Part shown: piece by piece, positions 17,082 to 26,951 of the stretch
Position numbering within the stretch: the first letter of the stretch is position 1
Layout: the number at the start of each line of letters is the position of its first letter
Source: Vreelandella aquamarina
GTDB lineage: Bacteria; Pseudomonadota; Gammaproteobacteria; Pseudomonadales; Halomonadaceae
NCBI RefSeq assembly: GCF_020075495.1
Contig: NZ_JABYQT010000010.1
Coordinates: 40,871-104,870, forward strand
Reading direction: 5' to 3'
DNA length: 64,000 bases
Position numbers and translations under genes: made by a program
Notes under the pieces: generated by a model
The model's input: only the letters and a program-made list of their open reading frames with translations
The model's database searches: none
What the model was told of the DNA's origin: nothing

Positions 17082-18149
17082 ATGCGCGTCATTCGAGGTC
17101 TGCACAATCTGGCAGCGGTCAACCAGGGCTGCGTGGCCACCATCGGTAATTTCGATGGTGTGCACCGCGGTCATCAGGCGATCCTGCAGCAGTGCCGTGA
17201 GCACGCTGCCCGCCTGGGCGTGCCGTTAACGGTGGTAGTGTTCGAGCCCCAGCCGCGTGAATATTTTGCCGGTGATCAGGCGCCCCCCCGACTGACGCGC
17301 CTGCGCGAAAAGGTGCGCCTGCTGGGTGAGCATGGTGCCGAGCAGGTGGTGTGCCTGCCCTTCAACAACGCGCTGCGTAGCCTGACCGGACGAGAGTTCA
17401 TCGATCAGGTATTGATCGAGGGGCTGAACGTCAAACATCTGGTGGTCGGCGATGACTTTCGCTTTGGCTGTGATCGCCAGGGTGATTTCGCGCTGCTGGC
17501 AGCGGTGGGGCGTGAGCGCGGCTTCGGGGTGGAGCATACCCGAACCTTTACGGTCGAAGGCGAGCGCGTGTCGAGTTCACGGGTGCGCACGCTGCTTGCC
17601 TGCGGAAACTTTGCCGCGGCGGCAACCCTGCTGGGCCGCGCCTATTCGGTAGGTGGGCGCGTAGTGCGCGACCAGCAGCTGGGGCGCACCATCGGCGTGC
17701 CCACCGCGAACCTGCCGCTGCTCCCCAAGCCCCTGACCCTGCGCGGCGTCTACGCGGTAGCAGTCTCGCTTGAAGACGGCAGGCAGTACCAGGGCGTCGG
17801 CAATGTCGGTTTTCGGCCTACCGTCGGTTCCAGGCGGCCGACCCTCGAGGTTCATCTGTTCGATTTTCAAGGCGACCTCTATGGTCAGCGCATGACGGTA
17901 TATCCCTGTGCGCGCCTGCGCGGGGAGGTGAAATTTGACGACTTCGACGCGCTGAAAGCACAAATCGAGCGCGATCAGTGCCAGGCGCATCGCTACTTTG
18001 CGACGGCAGTGACTGACCGTAATCACGCGCTACCGCTGGCCTCGGCCCCCCTTGGGCGTGAGGCGGTGGTTGCCGAGAAAGTGGCTTTCAAGACAACTTC
18101 TTCTGATTCTTCTTCGGCGGATGACGCTGCCGATGCTAACAACGGCTGA
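17082..18149 (+). CDS. ribF: Bifunctional riboflavin kinase/FAD synthetase
   Basis: A 355-aa enzyme that phosphorylates riboflavin to FMN and adenylates FMN to FAD. The N-terminal nucleotidyltransferase domain shows [13 protein letters not shown] (HxGH type) and [16 protein letters not shown]; the C-terminal kinase domain begins near residue 185 with [20 protein letters not shown]. It is longer than the usual 305-315 aa because of a low-complexity tail of about 45 residues ending [18 protein letters not shown]. The tail lies outside the fold and is probably lineage-specific. ileS starts 7 bp downstream. Confidence 0.96.
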   Translation: MRVIRGLHNLAAVNQGCVATIGNFDGVHRGHQAILQQCREHAARLGVPLTVVVFEPQPREYFAGDQAPPRLTRLREKVRLLGEHGAEQVVCLPFNNALRSLTGREFIDQVLIEGLNVKHLVVGDDFRFGCDRQGDFALLAAVGRERGFGVEHTRTFTVEGERVSSSRVRTLLACGNFAAAATLLGRAYSVGGRVVRDQQLGRTIGVPTANLPLLPKPLTLRGVYAVAVSLEDGRQYQGVGNVGFRPTVGSRRPTLEVHLFDFQGDLYGQRMTVYPCARLRGEVKFDDFDALKAQIERDQCQAHRYFATAVTDRNHALPLASAPLGREAVVAEKVAFKTTSSDSSSADDAADANNG

Positions 18150-18156
18150 CCGAACC

Positions 18157-20988
18157 ATGGACTATAAGCACACGCTAAACTTGCCTGAAACCGACTTTCC
18201 CATGCGCGGCATGCTGCCCAAGCAGGAGCCGGGGCGGGTGTCCCGCTGGCAGGACATGAACTTGTACCAGCGCCTGCGCGAAGCGCGTGCGGGCGCGCCG
18301 CTGTTCGTTCTGCACGATGGCCCTCCCTACGCCAACGGCAGTATTCATATCGGTCACGCCGTCAACAAGATCCTGAAAGACATCATCGTCAAATCGAAGA
18401 ACCTGGCGGGCTTCGATGCCCCCTACGTGCCGGGCTGGGACTGCCACGGCCTGCCGATCGAGCACAAGGTGGAAACGACCCACGGCAAGCACCTGGCGCC
18501 GCAAAAAGCGCGTGAGCTGTGCCGGGAGTACGCGAGTGCCCAGGTCGAGACGCAGCTGGCGGATTTCGTGCGCCTGGGGGTGATTGGCGACTGGAATCAC
18601 CCCTACCGCACCATGGAGTATGCCAACGAAGCGGGCGAGATTCGCGCACTGGCCGACATGGTCGATGCTGGGTTTGTCTTCAAGGGTCTGAAGCCGGTCA
18701 ACTGGTGCTTTGACTGCGGCTCGGCCCTGGCCGAAGCGGAAGTCGAGTATCAGGACAAGAAATCCGATGCAATCGATGTTGCCTTCCCGGTGGAAGACGC
18801 CGAGAAACTTGCCGCCGCGTTCGGCCTGAGCGCACTGTCCAAGCCCGCCGCTGTCGTGATCTGGACCACCACGCCCTGGACCATCCCCGCCAACCAGGCG
18901 CTTAACGTGCACCCCGAGTTCACCTACGCGCTGGTGGATACCGGCGAGCGCTTGCTGCTGCTGGCCGAAGAGCTGGTGGAGAGCTGCCTTGAGCGCTTTG
19001 GCCTGGAAGGCGAGGTCATCGCTACCACCCAGGGCGAAAAGCTTGACCTGATCAACTTCCGCCACCCGTTCTATGATCGTCTGTCGCCGGTGTATCTGGC
19101 GGATTACGTCGAGTCGGAAGTGGGCAGCACCGGTATCGTTCACTCCGCGCCGTCCTACGGCCTGGACGACTTCACTACCTGCCGCGCCCACGGCATGAGC
19201 TTTGACGACATGCTGAACCCGGTGCAGGGCAACGGCGTGTATGTCGATGACCTGCCGTTCTTTGGCGGCCAGATGATCTGGAAAGCCAACCCCAACATCA
19301 TCGAAAAGCTTGAAGAAGTGGGTGCGCTGATGGCGCATAAACCCATCGTGCACAGCTACATGCACTGCTGGCGCCACAAGACCCCGGTCATCTACCGTGC
19401 AACGGCTCAGTGGTTCGTGGGCATGGATATCCAGGGCAAGGATGGCAAGACCCTGCGCGAGCGTGCCCTGGAAGGCATCGAGGCCACGCAGTTCACGCCT
19501 GCCTGGGGCCAGGCACGCCTGCACAGCATGATCGCCAACCGCCCGGACTGGTGCATCTCGCGCCAGCGCAACTGGGGGGTGCCGATCCCGTTCTTCCTGC
19601 ACAAGCAGAGCGGCGAGCTGCACCCGCGCACCGTCGAGCTGATGGAAGAGGTGGCCACGCGCGTGGAAGCGCAGGGCATCGATGCCTGGTTCAGCCTCGA
19701 CCCTGCTGATCTGCTCGGCGCCGAGGCGGCGGAGTACGACAAGGTCACCGATACGCTGGACGTGTGGTTCGACTCCGGCACCACGCACCGCCACGTGCTG
19801 CGCGGTTCGCACCCACACGGTCACGAGAGCGGCCCGCGTGCCGATTTGTACCTGGAAGGCTCGGATCAGCACCGCGGCTGGTTCCACTCGTCGCTGCTGA
19901 CCGGCTCGGCCATCGACGGTCATGCACCCTATCGTCAGCTGCTGACCCACGGCTTTACCGTGGACGCCCAGGGTCGCAAGCAATCCAAGTCGCTGGGTAA
20001 CGTGGTAGCGCCGCAGTCGGTGATGGACAAGCTCGGCGCGGATATTCTGCGCCTGTGGGTAGCCTCTACCGATTACTCTGGTGAAATGGCGGTTTCTGAC
20101 GAGATTCTGAAACGCACCGCGGATGTCTACCGGCGTATCCGTAACACCGCACGCTTTCTGCTCTCCAACCTCAACGGCTTCAACCCGGCAACGGATCAGG
20201 TCGCCTTTGGCGATATGCTGGCGCTGGATCAGTGGGTGGTGGACCGCGCGGCCCAGCTTCAAGGACGCATCGACAAGGCCTACGAAGAGTATCGCTTCCT
20301 GGATGTCTACCAGCAGGTGCACGGCTTCTGTGCCCGTGAGCTGGGCGGCTTCTATCTGGACGTGATCAAGGACCGCCAGTACACCACCCAGGCGGATTCG
20401 CTGGCACGGCGCAGCGCCCAGACCGCGCTTTACCATGTGGTCGAAGCGCTTTCCCGCTGGGTCGCGCCGATTCTTTCGTTCACCGCCGAAGAGATTTTCG
20501 AGCATATCCCTGGCGCGCGCGGCGACAGCGTGCTGCTGGAAACCTACTACACCGGCCTGGGTACCCTGGAAGAGGGCGCCGAGCTGGGCCGCGCGTTCTG
20601 GGAGCAGGTGCTCGAGGTCAAGCACGCGGTCAACAAGTGCCTGGAAGATGCACGTAATGCCAAGGTGATCAAGGGCAGCCTGGCAGCGGAAGTGACGTTG
20701 TATGTCAGCGATGAGCTCAGCGCTACCCTGGCCAAGCTGGGCGATGAGCTACGCTTTGTGATGCTGACCAGTGAAGTGCATCTGGCACCTTTGAGCGCGG
20801 CGGAAAATGCGGAGAGCACCGAGCTTGACGGTTTGAAAGTGGCAGTCAGTGCAAGCGATCATCAGAAGTGCGAGCGCTGCTGGCACCACCGCGCTGATGT
20901 CGGCACCCATGCAGATCATCCGGACCTGTGTGGCCGCTGTATCTCCAACCTGCCCGAGGGCAACGGTGAGACGCGCTACTATGCCTGA
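18157..20988 (+). CDS. ileS: Isoleucyl-tRNA synthetase
   Basis: A 943-aa class I synthetase. The start ATG ([18 protein letters not shown]) matches the family N-terminus. The HIGH motif is intact ([16 protein letters not shown], about residue 60), the editing domain is present, and the C-terminal zinc finger has CERCWHHR and CGRC. The second class I signature reads KQSKS ([10 protein letters not shown]) where KMSKS is usual; the lysines and serines are kept. lspA overlaps its last 8 bp. The tight spacing to ribF and lspA indicates one operon. Confidence 0.97.
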   Translation: MDYKHTLNLPETDFPMRGMLPKQEPGRVSRWQDMNLYQRLREARAGAPLFVLHDGPPYANGSIHIGHAVNKILKDIIVKSKNLAGFDAPYVPGWDCHGLPIEHKVETTHGKHLAPQKARELCREYASAQVETQLADFVRLGVIGDWNHPYRTMEYANEAGEIRALADMVDAGFVFKGLKPVNWCFDCGSALAEAEVEYQDKKSDAIDVAFPVEDAEKLAAAFGLSALSKPAAVVIWTTTPWTIPANQALNVHPEFTYALVDTGERLLLLAEELVESCLERFGLEGEVIATTQGEKLDLINFRHPFYDRLSPVYLADYVESEVGSTGIVHSAPSYGLDDFTTCRAHGMSFDDMLNPVQGNGVYVDDLPFFGGQMIWKANPNIIEKLEEVGALMAHKPIVHSYMHCWRHKTPVIYRATAQWFVGMDIQGKDGKTLRERALEGIEATQFTPAWGQARLHSMIANRPDWCISRQRNWGVPIPFFLHKQSGELHPRTVELMEEVATRVEAQGIDAWFSLDPADLLGAEAAEYDKVTDTLDVWFDSGTTHRHVLRGSHPHGHESGPRADLYLEGSDQHRGWFHSSLLTGSAIDGHAPYRQLLTHGFTVDAQGRKQSKSLGNVVAPQSVMDKLGADILRLWVASTDYSGEMAVSDEILKRTADVYRRIRNTARFLLSNLNGFNPATDQVAFGDMLALDQWVVDRAAQLQGRIDKAYEEYRFLDVYQQVHGFCARELGGFYLDVIKDRQYTTQADSLARRSAQTALYHVVEALSRWVAPILSFTAEEIFEHIPGARGDSVLLETYYTGLGTLEEGAELGRAFWEQVLEVKHAVNKCLEDARNAKVIKGSLAAEVTLYVSDELSATLAKLGDELRFVMLTSEVHLAPLSAAENAESTELDGLKVAVSASDHQKCERCWHHRADVGTHADHPDLCGRCISNLPEGNGETRYYA

Positions 20989-21526
20989 TACGCTATCGAG
21001 CAGTGATGAAACCCTGAAGCGCCCGCCCATGCGCCAGCCGCTGCGCTGGCTGTGGGTGGCGGTGGCCGTTATCGTGCTGGACCTGGCCACCAAGGCGATT
21101 GCCAGCAGTCAGTTGGGGTATCTGCAGCCGGTGGAAGTGCTGCCGTTTTTCAACCTGACGTTGATGCACAACACCGGGGCGGCGTTCAGCTTTCTGGCAA
21201 GCCACCCCGGCTGGCAGCGTTGGTTTTTCGCCATTATTGCCATAGGGGCAAGCGTAGGCCTGACCATCTGGCTTTCGCGGGTCAAGGCGGATGAAACGTT
21301 GCTGGCCATTTCGCTGCCGCTGATCATCGGCGGAGCCTTGGGCAATCTATATGACCGCCTGATGCATGGCTACGTGGTCGACTTTCTGTCGTTTCATGTT
21401 GCCGGCTGGTACTACCCGGCATTCAACGTGGCGGATATCGGCATTACGCTGGGCGCCATTGGTCTGATCTGGGAGTCGGTAATGGGCGACCGGCGGCGCA
21501 GAAAGGCCGCCCGCGCGAGTGTCTAG
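20981..21526 (+). CDS. lspA: Lipoprotein signal peptidase
   Basis: A 181-aa inner-membrane aspartyl protease that cleaves the signal peptide of prolipoproteins. The start ATG ([10 protein letters not shown]) overlaps the ileS end by 8 bp. It has four membrane segments and the conserved [20 protein letters not shown] and FNVADIGI, including the two catalytic Asp residues (NLYDR and NVADI). A soluble N-terminus of about 20 residues precedes the first segment. It sits between ileS and fkpB, as is common in gammaproteobacteria. Confidence 0.96.
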   Translation: MPDTLSSSDETLKRPPMRQPLRWLWVAVAVIVLDLATKAIASSQLGYLQPVEVLPFFNLTLMHNTGAAFSFLASHPGWQRWFFAIIAIGASVGLTIWLSRVKADETLLAISLPLIIGGALGNLYDRLMHGYVVDFLSFHVAGWYYPAFNVADIGITLGAIGLIWESVMGDRRRRKAARASV

Positions 21527-21543
21527 GCACCCTCATCATTCAA

Positions 21544-21569
21544 GCCCCGGTGCTGGTGCTGGCCGGGGC
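21544..21569 (+). other. GC-rich hairpin between lspA and fkpB
   Basis: GCCCCGG and CCGGGGC form a perfect 7-bp stem with a 12-nt loop in the 66-bp gap. No T run follows, so it is more likely an mRNA structure than a terminator. Confidence 0.4.
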
Positions 21570-21592
21570 GTTACCCTACAGCGAGCAGTCTC

Positions 21593-22039
21593 ATGAGTGA
21601 ATACCTGATTGATGACGGCATGGAAGTGACCCTTCACTTCACCCTGAAGCTTGAAGATGGCACGGTGGTCGACTCCACCAAGGAGAAGGCGCCAGCCACC
21701 TTTCAGTACGGGGATGGCAATTTGCCGCCAGGCTTCGAGCATCCCATCAAAGGCATGGCCGCCGGCGAAACTGGTGCCTTTGAAGTGCTGCCCGAGCACG
21801 CCTTTGGCCAGCATAATCCGCAGAACATCCAGACCCTGAAACGGGCCGACTTTGGCGATGAAACGCCAGAAGTCGGCATGGTGATGTCGTTTGCCGACAA
21901 GGCAGGAACGGAATTGCCCGGTGTGGTCAAAACCATCGAGGGCGAGCGGGTCGAGGTAGACTTCAATCACCCGCTGGCCGGGCGTACCCTGACGTTTGAG
22001 GTCGAGGTACTCGACGTCAAGCCGGTCACCACGCATTAA
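21593..22039 (+). CDS. fkpB: FKBP-type peptidyl-prolyl isomerase
   Basis: A 148-aa SlpA/FkpB-type prolyl isomerase. It has the split FKBP fold: [20 protein letters not shown], an inserted flap (about residues 70-120, with [20 protein letters not shown]) and a closing strand [12 protein letters not shown]. The length and the place just before ispH match FkpB in E. coli and Pseudomonas. It probably acts as a cytoplasmic folding helper. Confidence 0.94.
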   Translation: MSEYLIDDGMEVTLHFTLKLEDGTVVDSTKEKAPATFQYGDGNLPPGFEHPIKGMAAGETGAFEVLPEHAFGQHNPQNIQTLKRADFGDETPEVGMVMSFADKAGTELPGVVKTIEGERVEVDFNHPLAGRTLTFEVEVLDVKPVTTH

Positions 22040-22076
22040 TTCACCAAGCGATGCCCTTGCGCATCAAGGCGCTACT

Positions 22077-23054
22077 ATGCAACCGACGCAAGCACAGCCC
22101 ATTCAGATCAAACTAGCCAATCCGCGTGGTTTTTGTGCCGGCGTGGATCGCGCTATCGATATCGTCAATCGGGCACTGGATGTGTTCGGGCCGCCCATCT
22201 ACGTCCGCCACGAAGTGGTTCATAACCGGTTTGTCGTGGAAAGCCTGCGCGAACGTGGCGCGGTGTTTGTCGAAGAACTCGACGAGGTGCCGGATGACGT
22301 GATCGTCATCTTTTCCGCCCACGGCGTCTCCCAAGCCGTGCAGGCAGATGCCGAGCGGCGTGGCTTGAAAGTGTTTGATGCTACCTGCCCGCTTGTCACC
22401 AAGGTGCACATGGAAGTGCTGCGCTACGCCAAGCGTGGCCAGGAGTGCATCCTGATCGGCCACGAAGGCCACCCGGAAGTGGAAGGCACCATGGGTCGCT
22501 ACGACACGACCCACGGCGGGCATATTTACCTGGTGGAGGATGAGGAAGACGTGGCCAAGCTTACGGTCAACGACCCTTCGACCCTGGCCTTCGTGACCCA
22601 GACTACCCTTTCCATGGATGATACGGCCAAGGTGATCGATGCGCTGCGTGGGAAGTTCCCCGAGATCAGCGGGCCGCGCAAGGATGACATCTGCTACGCC
22701 ACACAGAACCGCCAGGACGCCGTGCGCGAGCTGGCAGCGGACAGTGACCTGGTATTGGTGGTGGGTAGCCCCAACAGCTCCAACTCCAACCGCCTGCGTG
22801 AGCTTTCCGAGCGCATGGGGACGCCCGCCTACCTGATCGACAACGCCGACCAGATCGAGGGCGAGTGGCTTGAAAACGTCAGCCGCATCGGTGTCACGGC
22901 CGGGGCCAGCGCCCCGGAAGTATTGGTGAAAGGTGTGATTGCCAAGCTGCAGTCCTTGGGCGCTGCAGTGCCTGAAGAGCTTGAAGGGCGCGAGGAGAAC
23001 ATCACCTTTTCCATGCCCAAGGAACTGCGCGAGCAGGTGATCGTCAGCAGTTGA
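22077..23054 (+). CDS. ispH: 4-hydroxy-3-methylbut-2-enyl diphosphate reductase
   Basis: A 325-aa iron-sulfur enzyme that makes IPP and DMAPP in the last step of the MEP isoprenoid pathway. The start ATG ([26 protein letters not shown]) is preceded by AAGG. The three cluster cysteines are visible in [15 protein letters not shown] and [22 protein letters not shown] and [10 protein letters not shown] are also present. It is near the family length and directly follows fkpB. Confidence 0.97.
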   Translation: MQPTQAQPIQIKLANPRGFCAGVDRAIDIVNRALDVFGPPIYVRHEVVHNRFVVESLRERGAVFVEELDEVPDDVIVIFSAHGVSQAVQADAERRGLKVFDATCPLVTKVHMEVLRYAKRGQECILIGHEGHPEVEGTMGRYDTTHGGHIYLVEDEEDVAKLTVNDPSTLAFVTQTTLSMDDTAKVIDALRGKFPEISGPRKDDICYATQNRQDAVRELAADSDLVLVVGSPNSSNSNRLRELSERMGTPAYLIDNADQIEGEWLENVSRIGVTAGASAPEVLVKGVIAKLQSLGAAVPEELEGREENITFSMPKELREQVIVSS

Positions 23055-23088
23055 TGGGCCGATGCCCGGGCCGAGACAGGAGCTTCAT

Positions 23089-23493
23089 TTGACCCAGGCG
23101 GTTTATGCGTTCGCTGTACGCGCTGGCCATCCTTCGAAGGACCAGCGCGGCTTCACGCTCATCGAGCTGGTCGTGGTGATGGCCATTCTTGGCCTGCTCG
23201 CTGCCATGGCCTATTCAGGCGTTACCCGTCAGCAGCAGGCTGCCCTGCGCACCGATGCCCGCGCCGGGCTTTTGCAGGCCGCGGCCGAGCTCGAGCGCTG
23301 TCATCGCCGCAGGTTTACCTATCACGATTGCACGATTACGCCTGAGTCGCCCACCGGGCATTATACCCTTGCCCCGTCACACGTTACCGCGCGCTACTAC
23401 TTGATCAGTGCCGCTTCCTCCAGGGAGGATGGTTGCGCAACTGCCCTTACGCTCGATAGTCGTGGAGAGCGCCTGCCCGAGACCTGCTGGTAA
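23089..23493 (+). CDS. Type IV minor pilin, FimU/PilE-like
   Basis: A 134-aa prepilin. I choose TTG 23089, with AGGAG six nucleotides upstream; ATG 23062 is an alternative. The prepilin peptidase site is RG^FTLIELVVVMAILGLLAAMAYSGV, with Glu at +5. The leader is long (21 residues) for a class IVa pilin. Cysteines at the C-terminus (DGCATAL and ETCW) fit a disulfide loop. It is the first of four minor-pilin genes with touching or overlapping ends. Whether it corresponds to FimU or PilE cannot be told from sequence alone. Confidence 0.85.
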   Translation: MTQAVYAFAVRAGHPSKDQRGFTLIELVVVMAILGLLAAMAYSGVTRQQQAALRTDARAGLLQAAAELERCHRRRFTYHDCTITPESPTGHYTLAPSHVTARYYLISAASSREDGCATALTLDSRGERLPETCW

Positions 23494-23913
23494 ATGGCGC
23501 GCCAGACGGGATTTACGCTCATCGAGGCGCTGATGGCCCTGGCGCTGCTGGCCTTCGGACTGATGGGCGTGGCCGCCATGCAACTGACCTCGCTGCATGG
23601 CGCCATGGCGGGGTTTCAGCACTCGGTGGCAAGTCTTGCCGCCCTCGATGCCCAGGAGCGTGCCTGGGGGCGGCTCTCTCGTCTGCAGGGCTGTCGGCGT
23701 ATCGACGTGGCAGCGCTGGAGGGTGACTGGCAGGCGCAGTGGTTTAATGACTCGCGCGCACCGCTCGGGGAGAGCGTCGGCAGCCTTCGGCGCACTGTCG
23801 TGGCAAGCGGCTGCGAGATGACGGTATCCATCGTGATGAAAGCGCGTGACCCTGACAGTATCGATGAGCACGTTGACTACGTCTTCCTTCTCCCGACGCT
23901 GGAGGAGGGCTGA
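23494..23913 (+). CDS. pilV: Type IV minor pilin PilV
   Basis: A 139-aa prepilin starting immediately after the preceding stop codon. The leader is short, MARQTG^FTLIEALMALALLAFGLMGVAAMQ, which is the PilV pattern. Two cysteines (LQGCRR and SGCEM) could form a disulfide. Minor pilins prime pilus assembly at the inner membrane and sit at the tip. Its stop overlaps the next start by one base. Confidence 0.88.
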   Translation: MARQTGFTLIEALMALALLAFGLMGVAAMQLTSLHGAMAGFQHSVASLAALDAQERAWGRLSRLQGCRRIDVAALEGDWQAQWFNDSRAPLGESVGSLRRTVVASGCEMTVSIVMKARDPDSIDEHVDYVFLLPTLEEG

Positions 23914-24371
23914 TGCGCAAGGGGTGTGCGGCGGGTTTCACGCTGGTGGAAATGATGGTGGCCCTGGTGATTGGTAGCGTCATCATTCTGGGCGCCGGTC
24001 AGCTCGTGCTCTCTCTGTTTACCACCTTCGAGCGCGTTGAAACCTTGAGCCGGCAGCAGGAGGCACTGATCTTTGCCACCCAGGCACTCACGCGGGATAT
24101 CCGACACGGCCAGGCGCATCGTTATGACATCAGCGACTCACTGGCCGATGATGCCACCTGTGCGCTGCGCCGGGATGCTCAGCCGTTGATCGAAGGCCTG
24201 CATAAAGGCCACCGCGGCTGCAGCGCAATCGAGCTTTGGGATAAGAGCAACCAGGGAGTGCCGGGCCTTTACCGCGTCACGCTCGAATTCGACGATAGGC
24301 GCAGGTTCAGCTGGCATGTCATGCAGCGCGACCAGGTTGTGTCACGCACTCTCCCGGAGGTCGGTCGATGA
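23913..24371 (+). CDS. pilW: Type IV minor pilin PilW-like
   Basis: A 152-aa prepilin with cleavage site AAG^FTLVEMMVALVIGSVIILGAGQLVLS. PilW proteins of pseudomonads are usually much longer, so this is a short form. Cysteines at CALRR and RGCSAIELW match the PilW-type core. The frame overlaps pilX in ATGA. Confidence 0.82.
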   Translation: MRKGCAAGFTLVEMMVALVIGSVIILGAGQLVLSLFTTFERVETLSRQQEALIFATQALTRDIRHGQAHRYDISDSLADDATCALRRDAQPLIEGLHKGHRGCSAIELWDKSNQGVPGLYRVTLEFDDRRRFSWHVMQRDQVVSRTLPEVGR

Positions 24372-24877
24372 AACAGCAACAGGGTGCCGCGCTGGTAGTG
24401 GTCATGGGGCTGCTTGCCGTCGGCCTGCTGGTGGGTATGGCCAGCCTGCGCTCGGCACTGGTGGATGAACGCTTGGCGGGCAACTACCGCGCCCTGGTTC
24501 AGACACAGATGGTGGAGGATAGCCTGCTGGTGGCTTTAGCCGCCAACGCGCATGCTGCGCAGCGTGACATCGAATTTGACCGTCTGGCAGCCACGCTGGG
24601 CCATGGTGAGCAGGCTGTACTCCAGGGCGAGATGCTGGAGCGGCTGCTGGACGTAGCCACGCTCCGCGCCCTTGCCCGTCGGTTACCGTTGGGTCCGGAG
24701 GAGGCAGGCACCACCTCATCGGCAGGCGGGCTCGCGCTCACGGTGCAGAAACTGGATAGCAGACGTCTGGCGGTTTTGGTGGGCCACCAGATAAAGGAGG
24801 CTACCCGCCCTCGGGCACAACTGGTGTTCATGCAAACCGACGCCGCGCCAGGCTGGCAGCTGGCGCGTTTTCAATGA
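24368..24877 (+). CDS. pilX: Type IV minor pilin PilX-like
   Basis: A 169-aa protein with N-terminus MKQQQGAALVVVMGLLAVGLLVGMASLRS. The QxGAALVV form, lacking FTLIE, is characteristic of PilX. The rest is helical and charged (VDERLAGNYRALVQTQMVEDSLLVAL). In Pseudomonas pilX is followed by the pilY1 adhesin gene; here a hairpin and trpS follow, and no pilY1 is in the window. Confidence 0.8.
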   Translation: MKQQQGAALVVVMGLLAVGLLVGMASLRSALVDERLAGNYRALVQTQMVEDSLLVALAANAHAAQRDIEFDRLAATLGHGEQAVLQGEMLERLLDVATLRALARRLPLGPEEAGTTSSAGGLALTVQKLDSRRLAVLVGHQIKEATRPRAQLVFMQTDAAPGWQLARFQ

Positions 24878-24884
24878 TGCCATT

Positions 24885-24903
24885 CGCCACGCGATAGGTG
24901 GCG
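24885..24903 (+). terminator. Hairpin after pilX
   Basis: CGCCAC and GTGGCG pair around a 7-nt loop, just past the pilX stop and 39 nt before trpS. Only CGTTATC follows, so it may be a weak terminator or lie in the trpS leader. Confidence 0.4.
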
Positions 24904-24941
24904 CGTTATCATAGAATCATTTGCCCAAGAGCCTGAATACA

Positions 24942-25964
24942 ATGAGTCAAACTGCGAAAACCCGTGTGCTGACGGGGATTACCACCTCCGGTACGCCACA
25001 CTTAGGCAACTACGTGGGAGCCATCAAGCCCGCCATCGAAGCAAGCCAGGATCCGAACGTGCAACCGTTCTATTTTCTGGCGGATTACCACGCGCTGATC
25101 AAGTGCCAGGACCCCAAGCGCGTCCAGGCGTCGCGCCTGGAAATTGCCGCCACCTGGTTGGCGCTGGGGCTGGATACCGATAACGCGATCTTCTATCGCC
25201 AGTCCGACCTCATTGAAGTCCAGGAGCTTTCCTGGTTGCTCTCCTGTGTCTGCGCGAAAGGCTTGATGAATCGCGCCCATGCCTACAAGGCGGCAGTAGC
25301 CGAGAACGAACAGGCCGGTAGCCAGGACGCCGACAAAGGGATCACCATGGGGCTGTTTGGCTACCCCGTGCTGATGGCCGCCGACATCCTGATGTTCAAC
25401 GCCAATAAAGTACCCGTCGGACGCGACCAGATTCAGCATATCGAAATGGCGCGCGACATGGCCGGGCGCTTCAACCACCTCTATAAAGGCCAGTACTTTA
25501 CCCTGCCGGAGGCCGTGGTCAGCGAGAAGGGGGAAGTGTTGAAAGGGCTCGATGGGCGCAAGATGTCCAAAAGCTATGACAACACCATCCCGCTGTTTTC
25601 CACCGAGAAAAAACTGCAGAAACTGGTACGCAAGATCAAGACCAACTCGCTGGAGCCTGGCGAGCCCAAGGATCCGGATGCCTGTACGCTGTTCCAGATC
25701 TATTCAGCCTTTGCTTCCGATGGCGAAACCGCCGCAATGCGTGAGCAGTACGCCGCCGGCATCGGTTGGGGAGATGCCAAGAATCAGGTGTTCGAGTATC
25801 TCAACGCGCACCTGGCCGAGCCTCGTGAGCGCTACACAGCGCTGATGGAGGATCCTGCGTATATCGAAAGTGTGCTGCAAAAAGGCGCCTTGCGCGCTCG
25901 TGAGGAAGCTGCTGCCACCATGGACAAACTGCGCAGCGCCGTAGGCCTTGGGCGCTTTGTCTAA
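24942..25964 (+). CDS. trpS: Tryptophanyl-tRNA synthetase
   Basis: A 340-aa class I synthetase that charges tRNA-Trp. The start ATG gives [26 protein letters not shown], with the HIGH-equivalent [15 protein letters not shown] is intact near residue 211. [21 protein letters not shown] and [13 protein letters not shown] are family signatures. An intrinsic terminator shared with the convergent hcp gene follows. Confidence 0.97.
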   Translation: MSQTAKTRVLTGITTSGTPHLGNYVGAIKPAIEASQDPNVQPFYFLADYHALIKCQDPKRVQASRLEIAATWLALGLDTDNAIFYRQSDLIEVQELSWLLSCVCAKGLMNRAHAYKAAVAENEQAGSQDADKGITMGLFGYPVLMAADILMFNANKVPVGRDQIQHIEMARDMAGRFNHLYKGQYFTLPEAVVSEKGEVLKGLDGRKMSKSYDNTIPLFSTEKKLQKLVRKIKTNSLEPGEPKDPDACTLFQIYSAFASDGETAAMREQYAAGIGWGDAKNQVFEYLNAHLAEPRERYTALMEDPAYIESVLQKGALRAREEAAATMDKLRSAVGLGRFV

Positions 25965-25982
25965 AAGGTGGTACCGACCAAT

Positions 25983-26013
25983 AAAAACCCCTTCCAGTGG
26001 AAGGGGTTTTTTT
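25983..26013. terminator. Bidirectional intrinsic terminator between trpS and hcp
   Basis: The stem ACCCCTTCC/GGAAGGGGT with loop AGT is flanked by a run of A on the left and a run of T on the right, so it can stop transcription from either side. It serves trpS on the plus strand and hcp on the minus strand. Confidence 0.93.
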
Positions 26014-26035
26014 AATGCGAGCATCAAACGAAGGC

Positions 26036-26554
26036 TTAGCCTTCGATGGGCGCGCGCCAGTCGTCCGAGCCAGAAGTACCGGCAACGGTGTGTTCCCAGT
26101 CAATCTTGCGGTACGCCAGAGAAACATCCATCAGCTGGGTAAATTCAGCCTTGTTGATGTCCTGAGCGTGCGGCATACGCAGGTTGATATCCACGATCGT
26201 GGCATCGGTCAGCGTGGTGGTGAAGAAGTGCTCCTGCTTACCTTCAACAGAGGTGCGGTACCACTTCAGCGCAACGTTGGGCAGCATTTCACCGGACGCA
26301 AGGGCGTTGTACATCAGCGGCACGGCCTTGTTCAGGGCAACGGTGAACACGAACGGCTTGTGCGCGCGCTGGCCGGAAGGCTGACCTGACTGCGGGTCGG
26401 TGGGTACAGTGACGACGTGCTTGAATTCCTGAACCAGCATTTCGTCTTCGTGGCCTTCCACGTAGATGTTGCCTACGGAATCAGGGGTGAATGCACCGGC
26501 AGTGATGTTGCCCTGAGTCTGGCCTTCGATGCTGATATAACATGGTGTTGGCAT
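26036..26554 (-). CDS. hcp: T6SS inner tube protein Hcp
   Basis: A 172-aa Hcp, the ring-forming subunit of the secreted T6SS tube. ATG 26554 is preferred, with AAGGAG upstream, giving MPTPCYISIEGQTQGNITAG; the longer frame adds 12 residues with no signal. Family features include HKPFVFTVALNKAVPLMYNAL and NVALKWYR...EHFFTTTLTDATIVDI. It has the V. cholerae-type Hcp length. It is transcribed divergently from the rest of the T6SS from a near-consensus sigma-54 promoter. Confidence 0.96.
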   Translation of the reverse strand: MPTPCYISIEGQTQGNITAGAFTPDSVGNIYVEGHEDEMLVQEFKHVVTVPTDPQSGQPSGQRAHKPFVFTVALNKAVPLMYNALASGEMLPNVALKWYRTSVEGKQEHFFTTTLTDATIVDINLRMPHAQDINKAEFTQLMDVSLAYRKIDWEHTVAGTSGSDDWRAPIEG

Positions 26555-26606
26555 GATCTGCTCCTTGACGAAAAAGTCATTGATGTCCAACGGACACCAG
26601 ATTTAT

Positions 26607-26622
26607 AGCAATCCACATGCCA
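26607..26622 (-). promoter_or_regulatory. Sigma-54 promoter of hcp
   Basis: On the minus strand the sequence is TGGCATGTGGATTGCT, against the consensus TGGCACGnnnnTTGCW. The GG and GC are separated by exactly 10 nt, as sigma-54 requires. The predicted start, near 26596, is about 42 nt before the hcp ATG. The T6SS operon encodes a sigma-54 activator (vasH). Confidence 0.8.
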
Positions 26623-26688
26623 CTATTTTTTTTATTTTATATTTCATGACCTTATATTTTTTTCATTCTTTTTTATTAATTTTGATTG

Positions 26689-26743
26689 GGCAATGGGTTG
26701 CTTGCCAGAAGGCAACTTGTTGCCTGTCTGGCAATGAGTTGCC
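26689..26743. promoter_or_regulatory. Three phased GGCAA-N4-TTGCC inverted repeats, candidate enhancer
   Basis: GGCAATGGGTTGCT (26689-26702), GGCAACTTGTTGCC (26711-26724) and GGCAATGAGTTGCC (26730-26743) have centres 22 and 19 bp apart, roughly two helical turns. They lie about 93-147 bp upstream of the predicted hcp start, the usual distance for sigma-54 activator sites, and could also serve the divergent tssB promoter. They are the best candidate sites for the VasH-type activator encoded at 39212, which is inference. Confidence 0.65.
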
Positions 26744-26928
26744 TGGTTTAAGCGGTAATCAAGAAAGCGAACACCTTGATTACTTTGGAGTGTTTCAAAA
26801 TGTGATTAAAAAGTAACTTTATGTTTATTTTTTGCGTGTTTTTCGTTTAATGGTACTTTCACTCTGTGCCATAAATTGCGATTTGTTCCTCCCTTTCAGG
26901 CAGCGCCTTGTGCGTAAAAGCTGACATC

Positions 26929-26944
26929 TGGTTAAGAGATTGCC
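26929..26944 (+). promoter_or_regulatory. Possible sigma-54 promoter facing tssB
   Basis: TGGTTAAGAGATTGCC has GG and GC separated by exactly 10 nt and a TTGC -12 element; the -24 element is less perfect (TGGTTA). The start would be near 26956, leaving a leader of about 225 nt before tssB. It is weaker than the hcp promoter. Confidence 0.5.
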
Positions 26945-26951
26945 GACAGTT

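Noticed and set aside
18175..20625. Long open frame antisense to ileS
   Set aside because: It mirrors a clear ileS gene and arises from GC-rich third positions; the translation has no recognisable family and no ribosome-binding site.
26689..26743. Reading each GGCAA-N4-TTGC as a sigma-54 promoter
   Set aside because: In the second and third repeats GG and GC are 9 nt apart, not 10, and the sites are symmetric, so operators are more likely than promoters.
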